Origin: Oasisia sp. SBJ-2009
Lineage: Eukaryota; Annelida; Polychaeta; Sabellida; Siboglinidae
DNA: 64,000 nt
Reading direction: 5' to 3'
NCBI GenBank assembly: GCA_964017155.1
Contig: OZ024861.1
Coordinates: forward strand, 29,428,777 to 29,492,776
Shown here piece after piece: positions 1-7,413 of the stretch. The notes under the pieces are model-generated. The model did not search any database and was not told the origin of the DNA. It saw only the letters and a program-made list of their open reading frames with translations. The position numbers were made by a program, and so were the translations under genes. Position 1 is the stretch's first letter; the number at the start of each line of letters is the position of its first letter.

Positions 1-1957
1 CGTCGCTGTGGGATTCATGACTGTGACGCCAATGGGGTAAAGGCATGCGGGTATGTGTAAGAACTGAGCGTACTGATTTCAAAGTCGTTACAACATATTA
101 TAACACTCTTTTTATTGTGCTTTTTCAGGTGTCTTCGCCTGATGATGATGCAGACCTGTCCACGGTTGACGGCATCTGGCAGCATCGCTGACCGTCCGGG
201 CCCAAAGTTGTGAAGATGGCGACGCGGGAGAACCACTTGACAGTGCGTGAAGCCTTGCTTTTTATCGAGTACAGTCCCTTCGTGCAGTATAACGTGTTGA
301 TATTATTGATAATGTAAGCCGATAACCAGGAGCATCAAAGATAGCTTGGCACAGAAATATGTAGCATAACAAGTGCGAGTGGACATCAGTTTTAATGACA
401 CAGTTCTCACAAACTCGAGAAAACAATCGAAACGGTTTAGGTAGAGGCTTGATCTATCTAACTTTCATGCTATGTGATTGATCAGAGCTGATTTAATGAA
501 GATGGTTTAGACTTCGTTCGAATCATTTCCTCGCAACCCGTTCAGATGGTGTTTTTCGGGGTCTAGGGATATCTCCCAGTTGTATGGTGTTTATGTTTTA
601 TTTTTTACCGAATGTGCTCTAATTGTATTAAGAAGTAAATTGCGCGGATACAGTGCAACGCAGCCAACTGTACACGTAAAGGGTGCACCATAACACCATC
701 ACCTTGTGAGCGAGCTTCTGTTGCACAAGGGCAACTTTGTTACATTAATTGTAGTATTTCTAAATAAGAATGTCAAGATATGATGCTAAAATTCGGCACA
801 TGAAAGGCAATTTCTACAACAAGAGGCCGATATCGCACCGCGGAATGTATCTTAACATTGACATGCGTAAGCACCATTCGCGCGAATGTCACACACATTC
901 TCGCACGCATACATACACCCACTCAATACAGTTATATTTCTTTGCTATTACACCAAGCAGAACGCAATAGCAATGGAAACAGAATGCTAAGGAACCGGCA
1001 TGCAAGGGCAACCGCCAGCCAGGCGCTTTACTATATTATAACTCACATAATATCAATCACATAATACACATTTGATTGATCTTCCTCGTGAAACAAGTGC
1101 AAGATCATGCGATGTTTTGAGACCAATATTTGTCGCAATCACACGCTCATCGGTGCGCAGAATTGTATCCAACTAGTGACGCTGACCGGCTGGCTTCATG
1201 TTGAGGTCATTGGCCGTTTCATGAGCGCTATGCCGAAAAACGGGTAATGTTAAAAGCTGCACATACCAATCAGTGTGAACAGCCATACGAAAAGCAAAGG
1301 TTCTTTCAGACTACACAGAAAACTAACGAGAGTGTAGTGTATGTTAGACTTGTGTGGGATGCACCACCCCTCTCGCGTCGTGTTCTGAGAGCTGTTTTTG
1401 TCGAGCACACTTCGGAGTAAAATTGAGAATCCTGAAACGAAACAGCAGACATTTGGCAAGTTCGATACGAAAACGAAACTACAAAGGAACTAATAAGCAA
1501 TAGTCGTATTATAGTCATTGACAGTGAGCTACATAAATTGTACGCACTACAAAGATGATTACATTACAGAGTAAATCATGATGTGATGTGAACGAACGTC
1601 TTTTATCGCCTCGCCTTACATATTTCGATGTGTTTTTATTTGACATTTCAAGACCGCAGAGAGTAGAGTGCCAACACTTTGATGAACGGAACTTCTATCG
1701 TCGACTATAGTGTTATGAAGGTCAGTGGTACTAATTGTCAGTTTAAATATTAGCCAAACTTCTGTTTTCTTAGGCCTCGGTGGATATCTTGGGAAATTGA
1801 AAAGTAATCGAAGAGTGGTATGCGCCATGTACACTGCGTTGTGCACGAGGACAAGAATATGAACGGTGTACAATTTCCGACTAGAAGTCGGTACTTGTGT
1901 AGAATGCGAGCCCACCTCAATTGTTCCTACTTTTCAAACTTCAATACACATACACGA

Positions 1958-2029
1958 GGCGCGGTCGGCGTAGTGGTTAGCGCATCCGACTGGCACGCCG
2001 GCGGCGCGGGTTTAATACCCATACGCAGC
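1958..2029 (+). mobile_element. tRNA-derived SINE-like head with Pol III A and B boxes
   Basis: A tRNA-like module. The A box is CGGCGTAGTGG (1966-1976) and the B box GGTTTAATACC (2009-2019), which has one T for the consensus C. The two starts are 43 nt apart, as in a tRNA. The D stem can pair (GCGT 1968-1971 with GCGC 1980-1983), and three T-stem pairs remain. The acceptor and anticodon stems are mismatched, so this is not a working tRNA; it resembles the 5' head of tRNA-derived SINEs. The same head recurs with first base at 4429, 6900, 9371, 11842, 14313, 16784, 19255, 21726, 24197, 26668, 29139, 31610, 34081, 36551, 39021, 41492, 43963, 46433, 48904, 51375, 53846, 56317, 58788, 61259 and 63730. 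In unit 25 the B box is further damaged (61311). No 3' tail or target-site duplication was identified. Seen: boxes and spacing. Inferred: SINE origin. Confidence 0.72.
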
Positions 2030-2044
2030 AAGCCTGTTTGTTAT

Positions 2045-2058
2045 ATTTGATATCAAAT
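2045..2058. other. 14-bp perfect palindrome ATTTGATATCAAAT
   Basis: Self-complementary over all 14 bases, just downstream of the SINE-like head. It is intact in all units except unit 12 (29235) and unit 14 (34177), which each change the same base differently. It could be a homodimer binding site or chance. Confidence 0.6.
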
Positions 2059-2122
2059 CCAATAGACGGAGACTGACATAATGAAGTGTGCGGCTGGCGG
2101 TGCAATGCTATGCGCCACGCAC

Positions 2123-2146
2123 ATTGGCGTGCCTCCTATATAAAAC
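2123..2146 (+). promoter_or_regulatory. Candidate Pol II core promoter: inverted CCAAT plus TATA box
   Basis: TATATAAAA (2137-2145) matches the TATA-box consensus. Nine bases upstream of it lies ATTGG (2123-2127), a reverse CCAAT element. A start site about 25-30 bp downstream would fall near 2165-2175, ahead of a CpG-rich segment and a splice donor on the same strand. No clear Initiator was recognised. The TATA box is intact in every unit; the CCAAT is lost in unit 13 (31778). The arrangement supports + strand transcription of each unit, but no expression evidence is available. Confidence 0.5.
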
Positions 2147-2170
2147 TTGCCCGAATGTCGCACAGGCCGC

Positions 2171-2182
2171 TATAACGTTATA
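2171..2182. other. 12-bp perfect palindrome TATAACGTTATA at the predicted start site
   Basis: A perfect 12-bp palindrome centred about 35 bp downstream of the TATA box. It is lost only in unit 12 (29357). It might be a protein-binding site or a short hairpin at the transcript 5' end. Confidence 0.5.
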
Positions 2183-2241
2183 CAACGCCAGACCTGTGTG
2201 TGTACCGAAGGGATACATACGCTAGCTCAACCTTAGACCTC

Positions 2242-2270
2242 GGAGGAAAGAAGGAGAAGACAAAGGAAAG
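2242..2270 (+). other. Purine-rich tract
   Basis: Twenty-nine bases that are A or G except for one C at 2261. They lie inside predicted exon 1. Such GAR-type tracts act as exonic splicing enhancers in animals; alternatively this is just low-complexity DNA. A G/A polymorphism occurs at 2265 (G in units 1 and 8). Confidence 0.45.
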
Positions 2271-2302
2271 CCGTACCCGCATTTCTGTTGGATCAACGCC
2301 GT

Positions 2303-2344
2303 CGCCATCTTGAAATCTGACGTCGCTTAGAAACGAAGATGGCG
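2303..2344. promoter_or_regulatory. Inverted YY1-type pair flanking a CRE-like site
   Basis: CGCCATCTT (2303-2311) and AAGATGGCG (2336-2344) are exact reverse complements, 24 bp apart. Each contains the CCAT core of the YY1/Pho motif. TGACGTCG (2318-2325), one base off the CRE TGACGTCA, lies between them. YY1 sites just downstream of start sites are typical of animal housekeeping promoters. The left arm is mutated in unit 25 (61608); all other units keep both. Confidence 0.5.
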
Positions 2345-2355
2345 CGTCTGCCGTA

Positions 2356-2436
2356 ATGTCGTTACGTCACAGTAGGTGTGTCGTCGTCTTCCGGGTTGGC
2401 GCCATTAGTACGGCGCGCTGCCGAACGCTGGCATGA
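2356..2436 (+). CDS. Possible 26-codon upstream ORF, disrupted in many units
   Basis: A short frame inside predicted exon 1, starting MSLRHSRCVV and ending at TGA. No family is recognised. In units 9, 11, 13, 16, 17 and 19-22 the haplotype 2357A/2379A removes the ATG and also makes an early TGA in the same frame. Its loss in nine units argues against a conserved protein. It is listed as a possible translated leader only. Confidence 0.12.
   Translation: MSLRHSRCVVVFRVGAISTARCRTLA
2362..2394. promoter_or_regulatory. Second CRE-like and ETS-like sites
   Basis: TTACGTCA (2362-2369) is one base off the CRE/ATF consensus. CTTCCGG (2388-2394) is the reverse of the ETS/GABP core CCGGAAG. They sit 18-50 bp downstream of the YY1-type pair. 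Variant sites 2357 and 2379 flank the CRE-like motif without altering it. Confidence 0.42.
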
Positions 2437-2465
2437 GATGCCATCCAGTTTCCTTAGAGTAATCT

Positions 2466-2482
2466 CCACAGCGTCGCTGTGG
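2466..2482. other. 17-bp palindrome with 1-nt centre
   Basis: CCACAGCG-T-CGCTGTGG: two perfect 8-bp arms around a single T, 40 bp before the splice donor. It appears intact at every complete unit junction examined, although the flanks vary. It could bind a dimeric factor. As RNA, the one-base centre would force the innermost pairs open, leaving a stem of about seven pairs. Confidence 0.6.
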
Positions 2483-2515
2483 GATTCATGACTGTGACGC
2501 CAATGGGGTAAAGGC

Positions 2516-2662
2516 ATGCGGGTATGTGTAAGAACTGAGCGTACTGATTTCAAAGTCGTTACAACATATTATAACACTCTTTTTATTGTGCTTTTTCAGG
2601 TGTCTTCGCCTGATGATGATGCAGACCTGTCCACGGTTGACGGCATCTGGCAGCATCGCTGA
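2516..2662 (+). CDS. Possible spliced 22-codon micro-ORF
   Basis: If the 78-nt intron is removed, ATG CGG (2516-2521) joins 2600-2662 to give a 22-residue acidic peptide beginning MRVSSPDDDADLSTVD and ending at TGA 2660-2662. No family is recognised. Its three variable sites among units (offsets 136, 156, 172) are all amino-acid changing (Ser/Leu, Leu/Met, Gly/Asp), so there is no sign of purifying selection. The TGA is in the same frame as the following 33-codon ORF. It may be the remnant of a longer exon or chance. Confidence 0.15.
   Translation: MRVCVRTERTDFKVVTTYYNTLFIVLFQVSSPDDDADLSTVDGIWQHR
2522..2599 (+). other. Predicted 78-nt spliceosomal intron
   Basis: 5' splice site GCGG|GTATGTGTAA at 2522, and a pyrimidine-rich stretch ending TGCTTTTTCAG at 2599. 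Two branch-point candidates are visible: TACTGAT (2542-2548) and TTATAAC (about 2569-2575), the latter about 25 nt from the AG. All core signals are kept in every complete unit. Variants inside it are an A at offset 86, a C at offset 60 (units 24 and 25) and a 1-bp deletion at offset 114 (units 15, 16, 19) that lengthens the T tract. The short length fits arthropod or nematode introns. Splicing itself is inferred. Confidence 0.62.
2582..2587 (-). promoter_or_regulatory. Minus-strand AATAAA hexamer (first of three)
   Basis: Reads TTTATT on +. Two others lie at 3068-3073 and 4106-4111. The deletion in units 15, 16 and 19 removes this one. No AATAAA was found on the + strand of the unit, which is odd if + is the transcribed strand. 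The hexamer alone is weak evidence of a poly(A) site. Confidence 0.25.
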
Positions 2663-2683
2663 CCGTCCGGGCCCAAAGTTGTG

Positions 2684-2692
2684 AAGATGGCG
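2684..2692 (+). promoter_or_regulatory. Third YY1-type motif AAGATGGCG
   Basis: An identical 9-mer to 2336-2344, located in predicted exon 2. Its ATG is also the start codon of the 33-codon ORF. YY1 motifs that overlap the initiator ATG are known in animal genes, so both readings may hold. Confidence 0.45.
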
Positions 2693-2788
2693 ACGCGGGA
2701 GAACCACTTGACAGTGCGTGAAGCCTTGCTTTTTATCGAGTACAGTCCCTTCGTGCAGTATAACGTGTTGATATTATTGATAATGTAA
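2687..2788 (+). CDS. Possible 33-codon ORF with strong Kozak start
   Basis: ATG at 2687 has A at -3 and G at +4, the optimal animal context. The peptide starts MATRENHLTVREALLF and ends in a hydrophobic stretch (VLILLIM) before TAA. The final codons overlap a GTAAGC splice-donor-like sequence at 2785; if used, the frame would continue into exon 3 (see candidate intron 2). No family is recognised. Across 26 copies only unit 5 has a change (Leu to Ser, 10182), but so few changes exist overall that this does not show selection. Several ATGs upstream in the predicted transcript make translation uncertain. Confidence 0.25.
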   Translation: MATRENHLTVREALLFIEYSPFVQYNVLILLIM

Positions 2789-3345
2789 GCCGATAACCAG
2801 GAGCATCAAAGATAGCTTGGCACAGAAATATGTAGCATAACAAGTGCGATTGGACATCAGTTTTAATGACACAGTTCTCACAAACTCGAGAAAACAATCG
2901 AAACGGTTTAGGTAGAGGCTTGATCTATCTAACTTTCATGCTATGTGATTGATCAGAGCTGATTTAATGAAGATGGTTTAGACATCGTTCGAATCATTTC
3001 CTCGCAACCCGTTCAGATGGTGTTTTTCGGGGTCTAGGGATATCTCCCAGTTGTATGGTGTTTATGTTTTATTTTTTACCGAATGTGCTCTAATTGTATT
3101 AAGAAGTAAATTGCGCGGATACAGTGCAACGCAGCCAACTGTACCCGTAAAGGGTGCACCATAACACCATCACCTTGTGAGCGAGCTTCTATTGCACAAG
3201 GGCAACTTTGTTACATTAATTGTAGTATTTCTAAATAAGAATGTCAAGATATGATGCTAAAATTCGGCACATGAAAGGCAATTTCTACAACAAGAGGCCG
3301 ATATCGCACCGCGGAATGTATCTTAACATTGACATGCGTAAGCAC

Positions 3346-3359
3346 CATTCGCGCGAATG
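3346..3359. other. 14-bp perfect palindrome CATTCGCGCGAATG
   Basis: Self-complementary over 14 bases with a CGCGCG core, in an otherwise CpG-poor interior. No variant within it was noticed in any unit. Confidence 0.6.
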
Positions 3360-3360
3360 T

Positions 3361-3392
3361 CACACACATTCTCGCACGCATACATACACCCA
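3361..3392. repeat. CA-rich patch
   Basis: An imperfect alternation of CA, CGCA and ACATACA steps, an eroded microsatellite or alternating purine-pyrimidine DNA. Units 24 and 25 carry an A to G change here (57725, 60196). Confidence 0.45.
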
Positions 3393-3514
3393 CTCAATAC
3401 AGTTATATTTCTTTGCTATTACACCAAGCAGAACGCAATAGCAATGGAAACAGAATGCTAAGGAACCGGCATGCAAGGGCAACCGCCAGCCAGGCGCTTT
3501 ACTATATTATAACT

Positions 3515-3551
3515 CACATAATATCAATCACATAATACACATTTGATTGAT
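3515..3551. repeat. Short direct repeat and inverted repeat
   Basis: CACATAATA occurs twice 14 bp apart (3515-3523 and 3529-3537). ATCAATC (3523-3529) and GATTGAT (3545-3551) form a 7-bp inverted repeat around 15 nt. It is AT-rich and could be a stem-loop or chance. Confidence 0.4.
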
Positions 3552-4347
3552 CTTCCTCGTGAAACAAGTGCAAGATCATGCGATGTTTTGAGACCAATAT
3601 TTGTCGCAATCACACGCTCATCGGTGCGCAGAATTGTATCCAACTAGTGACGCTGACCGGCTGGCTTCATGTTGAGGTCATTGGCCGTTTCATGAGCGCT
3701 ATGCCGAAAAACGGGTAATGTTAAAAGCTGCACATACCAATCAGTGTGAACAGCCATACGAAAAGCAAAGGTTCTTTCAGACTACACAGAAAACTAACGA
3801 GAGTGTAGTGTATGTTAGACTTGTGTGGGATGCACCACCCCTCTCGCGTCGTGTTCTGAGAGCTGTTTTTGTCGAGCACACTTCGGAGTAAAATTGAGAA
3901 TCCTGAAACGAAACAGCAGACATTTGGCAAGTTCGATACGAAAACGAAACTACAAAGGAACTAATAAGCAATAGTCGTATTATAGTCATTGACAGTGAGC
4001 TACATAAATTGTACGCACTACAAAGATGATTACATTACAGAGTAAATCATGATGTGATGTGAACGAACGTCTTTTATCGCCTCGCCTTACATATTTCGAT
4101 GTGTTTTTATTTGACATTTCAAGACCGCAGAGAGTAGAGTGCCAACACTTTGATGAACGGAACTTCTATCGTCGACTATAGTGTTATGAAGGTCAGTGGT
4201 ACTAATTGTCAGTTTAAATATTAGCCAAACTTCTGTTTTCTTAGGCCTCGGTGGATATCTTGGGAAATTGAAAAGTAATCGAAGAGTGGTATGCGCCATG
4301 TACACTGCGTTGTGCACGAGGACAAGAATATGAACGGTGTACAATTT

Positions 4348-4362
4348 CCGACTAGAAGTCGG
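4348..4362 (+). other. Hairpin CCGACT-AGA-AGTCGG
   Basis: A 6-bp stem with a 3-nt loop. An outer ACAA/TTGT pairing across a 3x3 internal loop would lengthen it to about ten pairs. It lies in predicted exon 3, between the second acceptor and the SINE-like head. It is invariant in all units as far as seen. Role unknown. Confidence 0.4.
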
Positions 4363-4942
4363 TACTTGTGTAGAATGCGAGCCCACCTCAATTGTTCCTA
4401 CTTTTCAAACTTCAATACACATACACGAGGCGCGGTCGGCGTAGTGGTTAGCGCATCCGACTGGCACGCCGGCGGCGCGGGTTTAATACCCATACGCAGC
4501 AAGCCTGTTTGTTATATTTGATATCAAATCCAATAGACGGAGACTGACATAATGAAGTGTGCGGCTGGCGGTGCAATGCTATGCGCCACGCACATTGGCG
4601 TGCCTCCTATATAAAACTTGCCCGAATGTCGCACAGGCCGCTATAACGTTATACAACGCCAGACCTGTGTGTGTACCGAAGGGATACATACGCTAGCTCA
4701 ACCTTAGACCTCGGAGGAAAGAAGGAGAAGACAAAAGAAAGCCGTACCCGCATTTCTGTTGGATCAACGCCGTCGCCATCTTGAAATCTGACGTCGCTTA
4801 GAAACGAAGATGGCGCGTCTGCCGTAATGTCGTTACGTCACAGTAGGTGTGTCGTCGTCTTCCGGGTTGGCGCCATTAGTACGGCGCGCTGCCGAACGCT
4901 GGCATGAGATGCCATCCAGTTTCCTTAGAGTAATCTCCACAG

Positions 4943-7413
4943 CGTCGCTGTGGGATTCATGACTGTGACGCCAATGGGGTAAAGGCATGCGGGTATGTGT
5001 AAGAACTGAGCGTACTGATTTCAAAGTCGTTACAACATATTATAACACTCTTTTTATTGTGCTTTTTCAGGTGTCTTCGCCTGATGATGATGCAGACCTG
5101 TCCACGGTTGACGGCATCTGGCAGCATCGCTGACCGTCCGGGCCCAAAGTTGTGAAGATGGCGACGCGGGAGAACCACTTGACAGTGCGTGAAGCCTTGC
5201 TTTTTATCGAGTACAGTCCCTTCGTGCAGTATAACGTGTTGATATTATTGATAATGTAAGCCGATAACCAGGAGCATCAAAGATAGCTTGGCACAGAAAT
5301 ATGTAGCATAACAAGTGCGATTGGACATCAGTTTTAATGACACAGTTCTCACAAACTCGAGAAAACAATCGAAACGGTTTAGGTAGAGGCTTGATCTATC
5401 TAACTTTCATGCTATGTGATTGATCAGAGCTGATTTAATGAAGATGGTTTAGACATCGTTCGAATCATTTCCTCGCAACCCGTTCAGATGGTGTTTTTCG
5501 GGGTCTAGGGATATCTCCCAGTTGTATGGTGTTTATGTTTTATTTTTTACCGAATGTGCTCTAATTGTATTAAGAAGTAAATTGCGCGGATACAGTGCAA
5601 CGCAGCCAACTGTACCCGTAAAGGGTGCACCATAACACCATCACCTTGTGAGCGAGCTTCTATTGCACAAGGGCAACTTTGTTACATTAATTGTAGTATT
5701 TCTAAATAAGAATGTCAAGATATGATGCTAAAATTCGGCACATGAAAGGCAATTTCTACAACAAGAGGCCGATATCGCACCGCGGAATGTATCTTAACAT
5801 TGACATGCGTAAGCACCATTCGCGCGAATGTCACACACATTCTCGCACGCATACATACACCCACTCAATACAGTTATATTTCTTTGCTATTACACCAAGC
5901 AGAACGCAATAGCAATGGAAACAGAATGCTAAGGAACCGGCATGCAAGGGCAACCGCCAGCCAGGCGCTTTACTATATTATAACTCACATAATATCAATC
6001 ACATAATACACATTTGATTGATCTTCCTCGTGAAACAAGTGCAAGATCATGCGATGTTTTGAGACCAATATTTGTCGCAATCACACGCTCATCGGTGCGC
6101 AGAATTGTATCCAACTAGTGACGCTGACCGGCTGGCTTCATGTTGAGGTCATTGGCCGTTTCATGAGCGCTATGCCGAAAAACGGGTAATGTTAAAAGCT
6201 GCACATACCAATCAGTGTGAACAGCCATACGAAAAGCAAAGGTTCTTTCAGACTACACAGAAAACTAACGAGAGTGTAGTGTATGTTAGACTTGTGTGGG
6301 ATGCACCACCCCTCTCGCGTCGTGTTCTGAGAGCTGTTTTTGTCGAGCACACTTCGGAGTAAAATTGAGAATCCTGAAACGAAACAGCAGACATTTGGCA
6401 AGTTCGATACGAAAACGAAACTACAAAGGAACTAATAAGCAATAGTCGTATTATAGTCATTGACAGTGAGCTACATAAATTGTACGCACTACAAAGATGA
6501 TTACATTACAGAGTAAATCATGATGTGATGTGAACGAACGTCTTTTATCGCCTCGCCTTACATATTTCGATGTGTTTTTATTTGACATTTCAAGACCGCA
6601 GAGAGTAGAGTGCCAACACTTTGATGAACGGAACTTCTATCGTCGACTATAGTGTTATGAAGGTCAGTGGTACTAATTGTCAGTTTAAATATTAGCCAAA
6701 CTTCTGTTTTCTTAGGCCTCGGTGGATATCTTGGGAAATTGAAAAGTAATCGAAGAGTGGTATGCGCCATGTACACTGCGTTGTGCACGAGGACAAGAAT
6801 ATGAACGGTGTACAATTTCCGACTAGAAGTCGGTACTTGTGTAGAATGCGAGCCCACCTCAATTGTTCCTACTTTTCAAACTTCAATACACATACACGAG
6901 GCGCGGTCGGCGTAGTGGTTAGCGCATCCGACTGGCACGCCGGCGGCGCGGGTTTAATACCCATACGCAGCAAGCCTGTTTGTTATATTTGATATCAAAT
7001 CCAATAGACGGAGACTGACATAATGAAGTGTGCGGCTGGCGGTGCAATGCTATGCGCCACGCACATTGGCGTGCCTCCTATATAAAACTTGCCCGAATGT
7101 CGCACAGGCCGCTATAACGTTATACAACGCCAGACCTGTGTGTGTACCGAAGGGATACATACGCTAGCTCAACCTTAGACCTCGGAGGAAAGAAGGAGAA
7201 GACAAAAGAAAGCCGTACCCGCATTTCTTTTGGATCAACGCCGTCGCCATCTTGAAATCTGACGTCGCTTAGAAACGAAGATGGCGCGTCTGCCGTAATG
7301 TCGTTACGTCACAGTAGGTGTGTCGTCGTCTTCCGGGTTGGCGCCATTAGTACGGCGCGCTGCCGAACGCTGGCATGAGATGCCATCCAGTTTCCTTAGA
7401 GTAATCTCCACAG
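4943..7413. repeat. Unit 3
   Basis: Same 379T/513A haplotype as unit 2 but T at offset 2287. This makes it a close sister of unit 2 with a changed 3' end, as expected of staggered crossover or conversion. Confidence 0.98.

Larger units (their letters stand above)
1..2471. repeat. Unit 1
   Basis: Carries A at offset 674 and G at 720, shared only with unit 5, and G at 2265 and 2287, shared as a pair only with unit 8. Offset 1218 is T (left-domain allele). The window begins inside the 17-bp palindrome, so its 5' arm is missing here. Confidence 0.98.
2170..2521 (+). ncRNA. Predicted exon 1 of the repeat-unit transcript
   Basis: Inferred from the TATA box upstream and a good 5' splice site at 2522; the 5' end is approximate. 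The segment is CpG-rich and holds several short upstream ATGs (for example at 2338, 2356, 2433, 2438, 2490 and 2516), most followed quickly by stops. That favours a non-coding or 5'-leader role. It contains the purine tract, YY1-type, CRE-like and ETS-like motifs and the 17-bp palindrome annotated separately. The chosen unit phase splits this exon across the unit 1/unit 2 boundary. Confidence 0.42.
2789..4199. other. Unit interior without recognised gene
   Basis: About 1.4 kb of moderately AT-rich sequence. The 66- to 99-codon frames here and just downstream overlap on both strands, show no domain, signal peptide or coherent composition, and are judged chance. Apart from the palindrome, stem-loop and CA-rich patch listed separately, I see nothing recognisable. 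Confidence 0.6.
2785..4244 (+). other. Candidate second intron (about 1,460 nt)
   Basis: The acceptor side is strong: TACTAAT (4200-4206), close to the ideal branch point, lies 38 nt before an AG at 4244 that follows TTCTGTTTTCTT. The donor at 2785 (AAT|GTAAGC) is moderate. Joining them keeps the 33-codon frame open through the ATG and adds PRWISWEIEK before TAA at 4276-4278, giving 43 codons. Unit 4 has a change five bases past the acceptor (9191). The acceptor is directly visible; its pairing with this donor is inference. Confidence 0.28.
2472..4942. repeat. Unit 2 (reference copy for internal features)
   Basis: Carries T at offset 379 and A at 513, a pair shared only with units 3 and 9. 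G at 2287. Otherwise consensus, with no private change noticed. Internal features below are given in this copy and in the promoter segment at the end of unit 1. Confidence 0.98.

Noticed and set aside
770..1064. Overlapping 66- and 68-codon + ORFs rich in His, Thr and Arg
   Set aside because: Two frames over the same CA-rich DNA, with composition driven by the low-complexity patch; no domain or start context supports them.
1616..1915. 99-codon minus-strand ORF, the longest frame per unit
   Set aside because: It overlaps the + strand SINE/hairpin region and the second 3' splice site, has no recognisable domain, and recurs only because the whole unit recurs. Substitutions in it (for example at offsets 1707 and 1824) change amino acids freely.
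1958..2029. Functional tRNA gene
   Set aside because: The acceptor stem has mismatches, the anticodon arm does not fold with a 7-nt loop, and the B box lacks the conserved C.
1820..2050. 76-codon + ORF ending in VVVSASDWHAGG
   Set aside because: Its C-terminal half is the conceptual translation of the tRNA-like SINE head. Such peptides are familiar spurious predictions in animal genomes.
1..2471. Centromeric CENP-B box or CTCF sites as in other satellites
   Set aside because: No good match to the CENP-B box or to the CTCF core was found on reading the unit. A motif scan could overturn this.
2660..2662. TGA as selenocysteine or programmed readthrough codon
   Set aside because: No SECIS-like element or conserved flank was identified, and the upstream frame shows no constraint.
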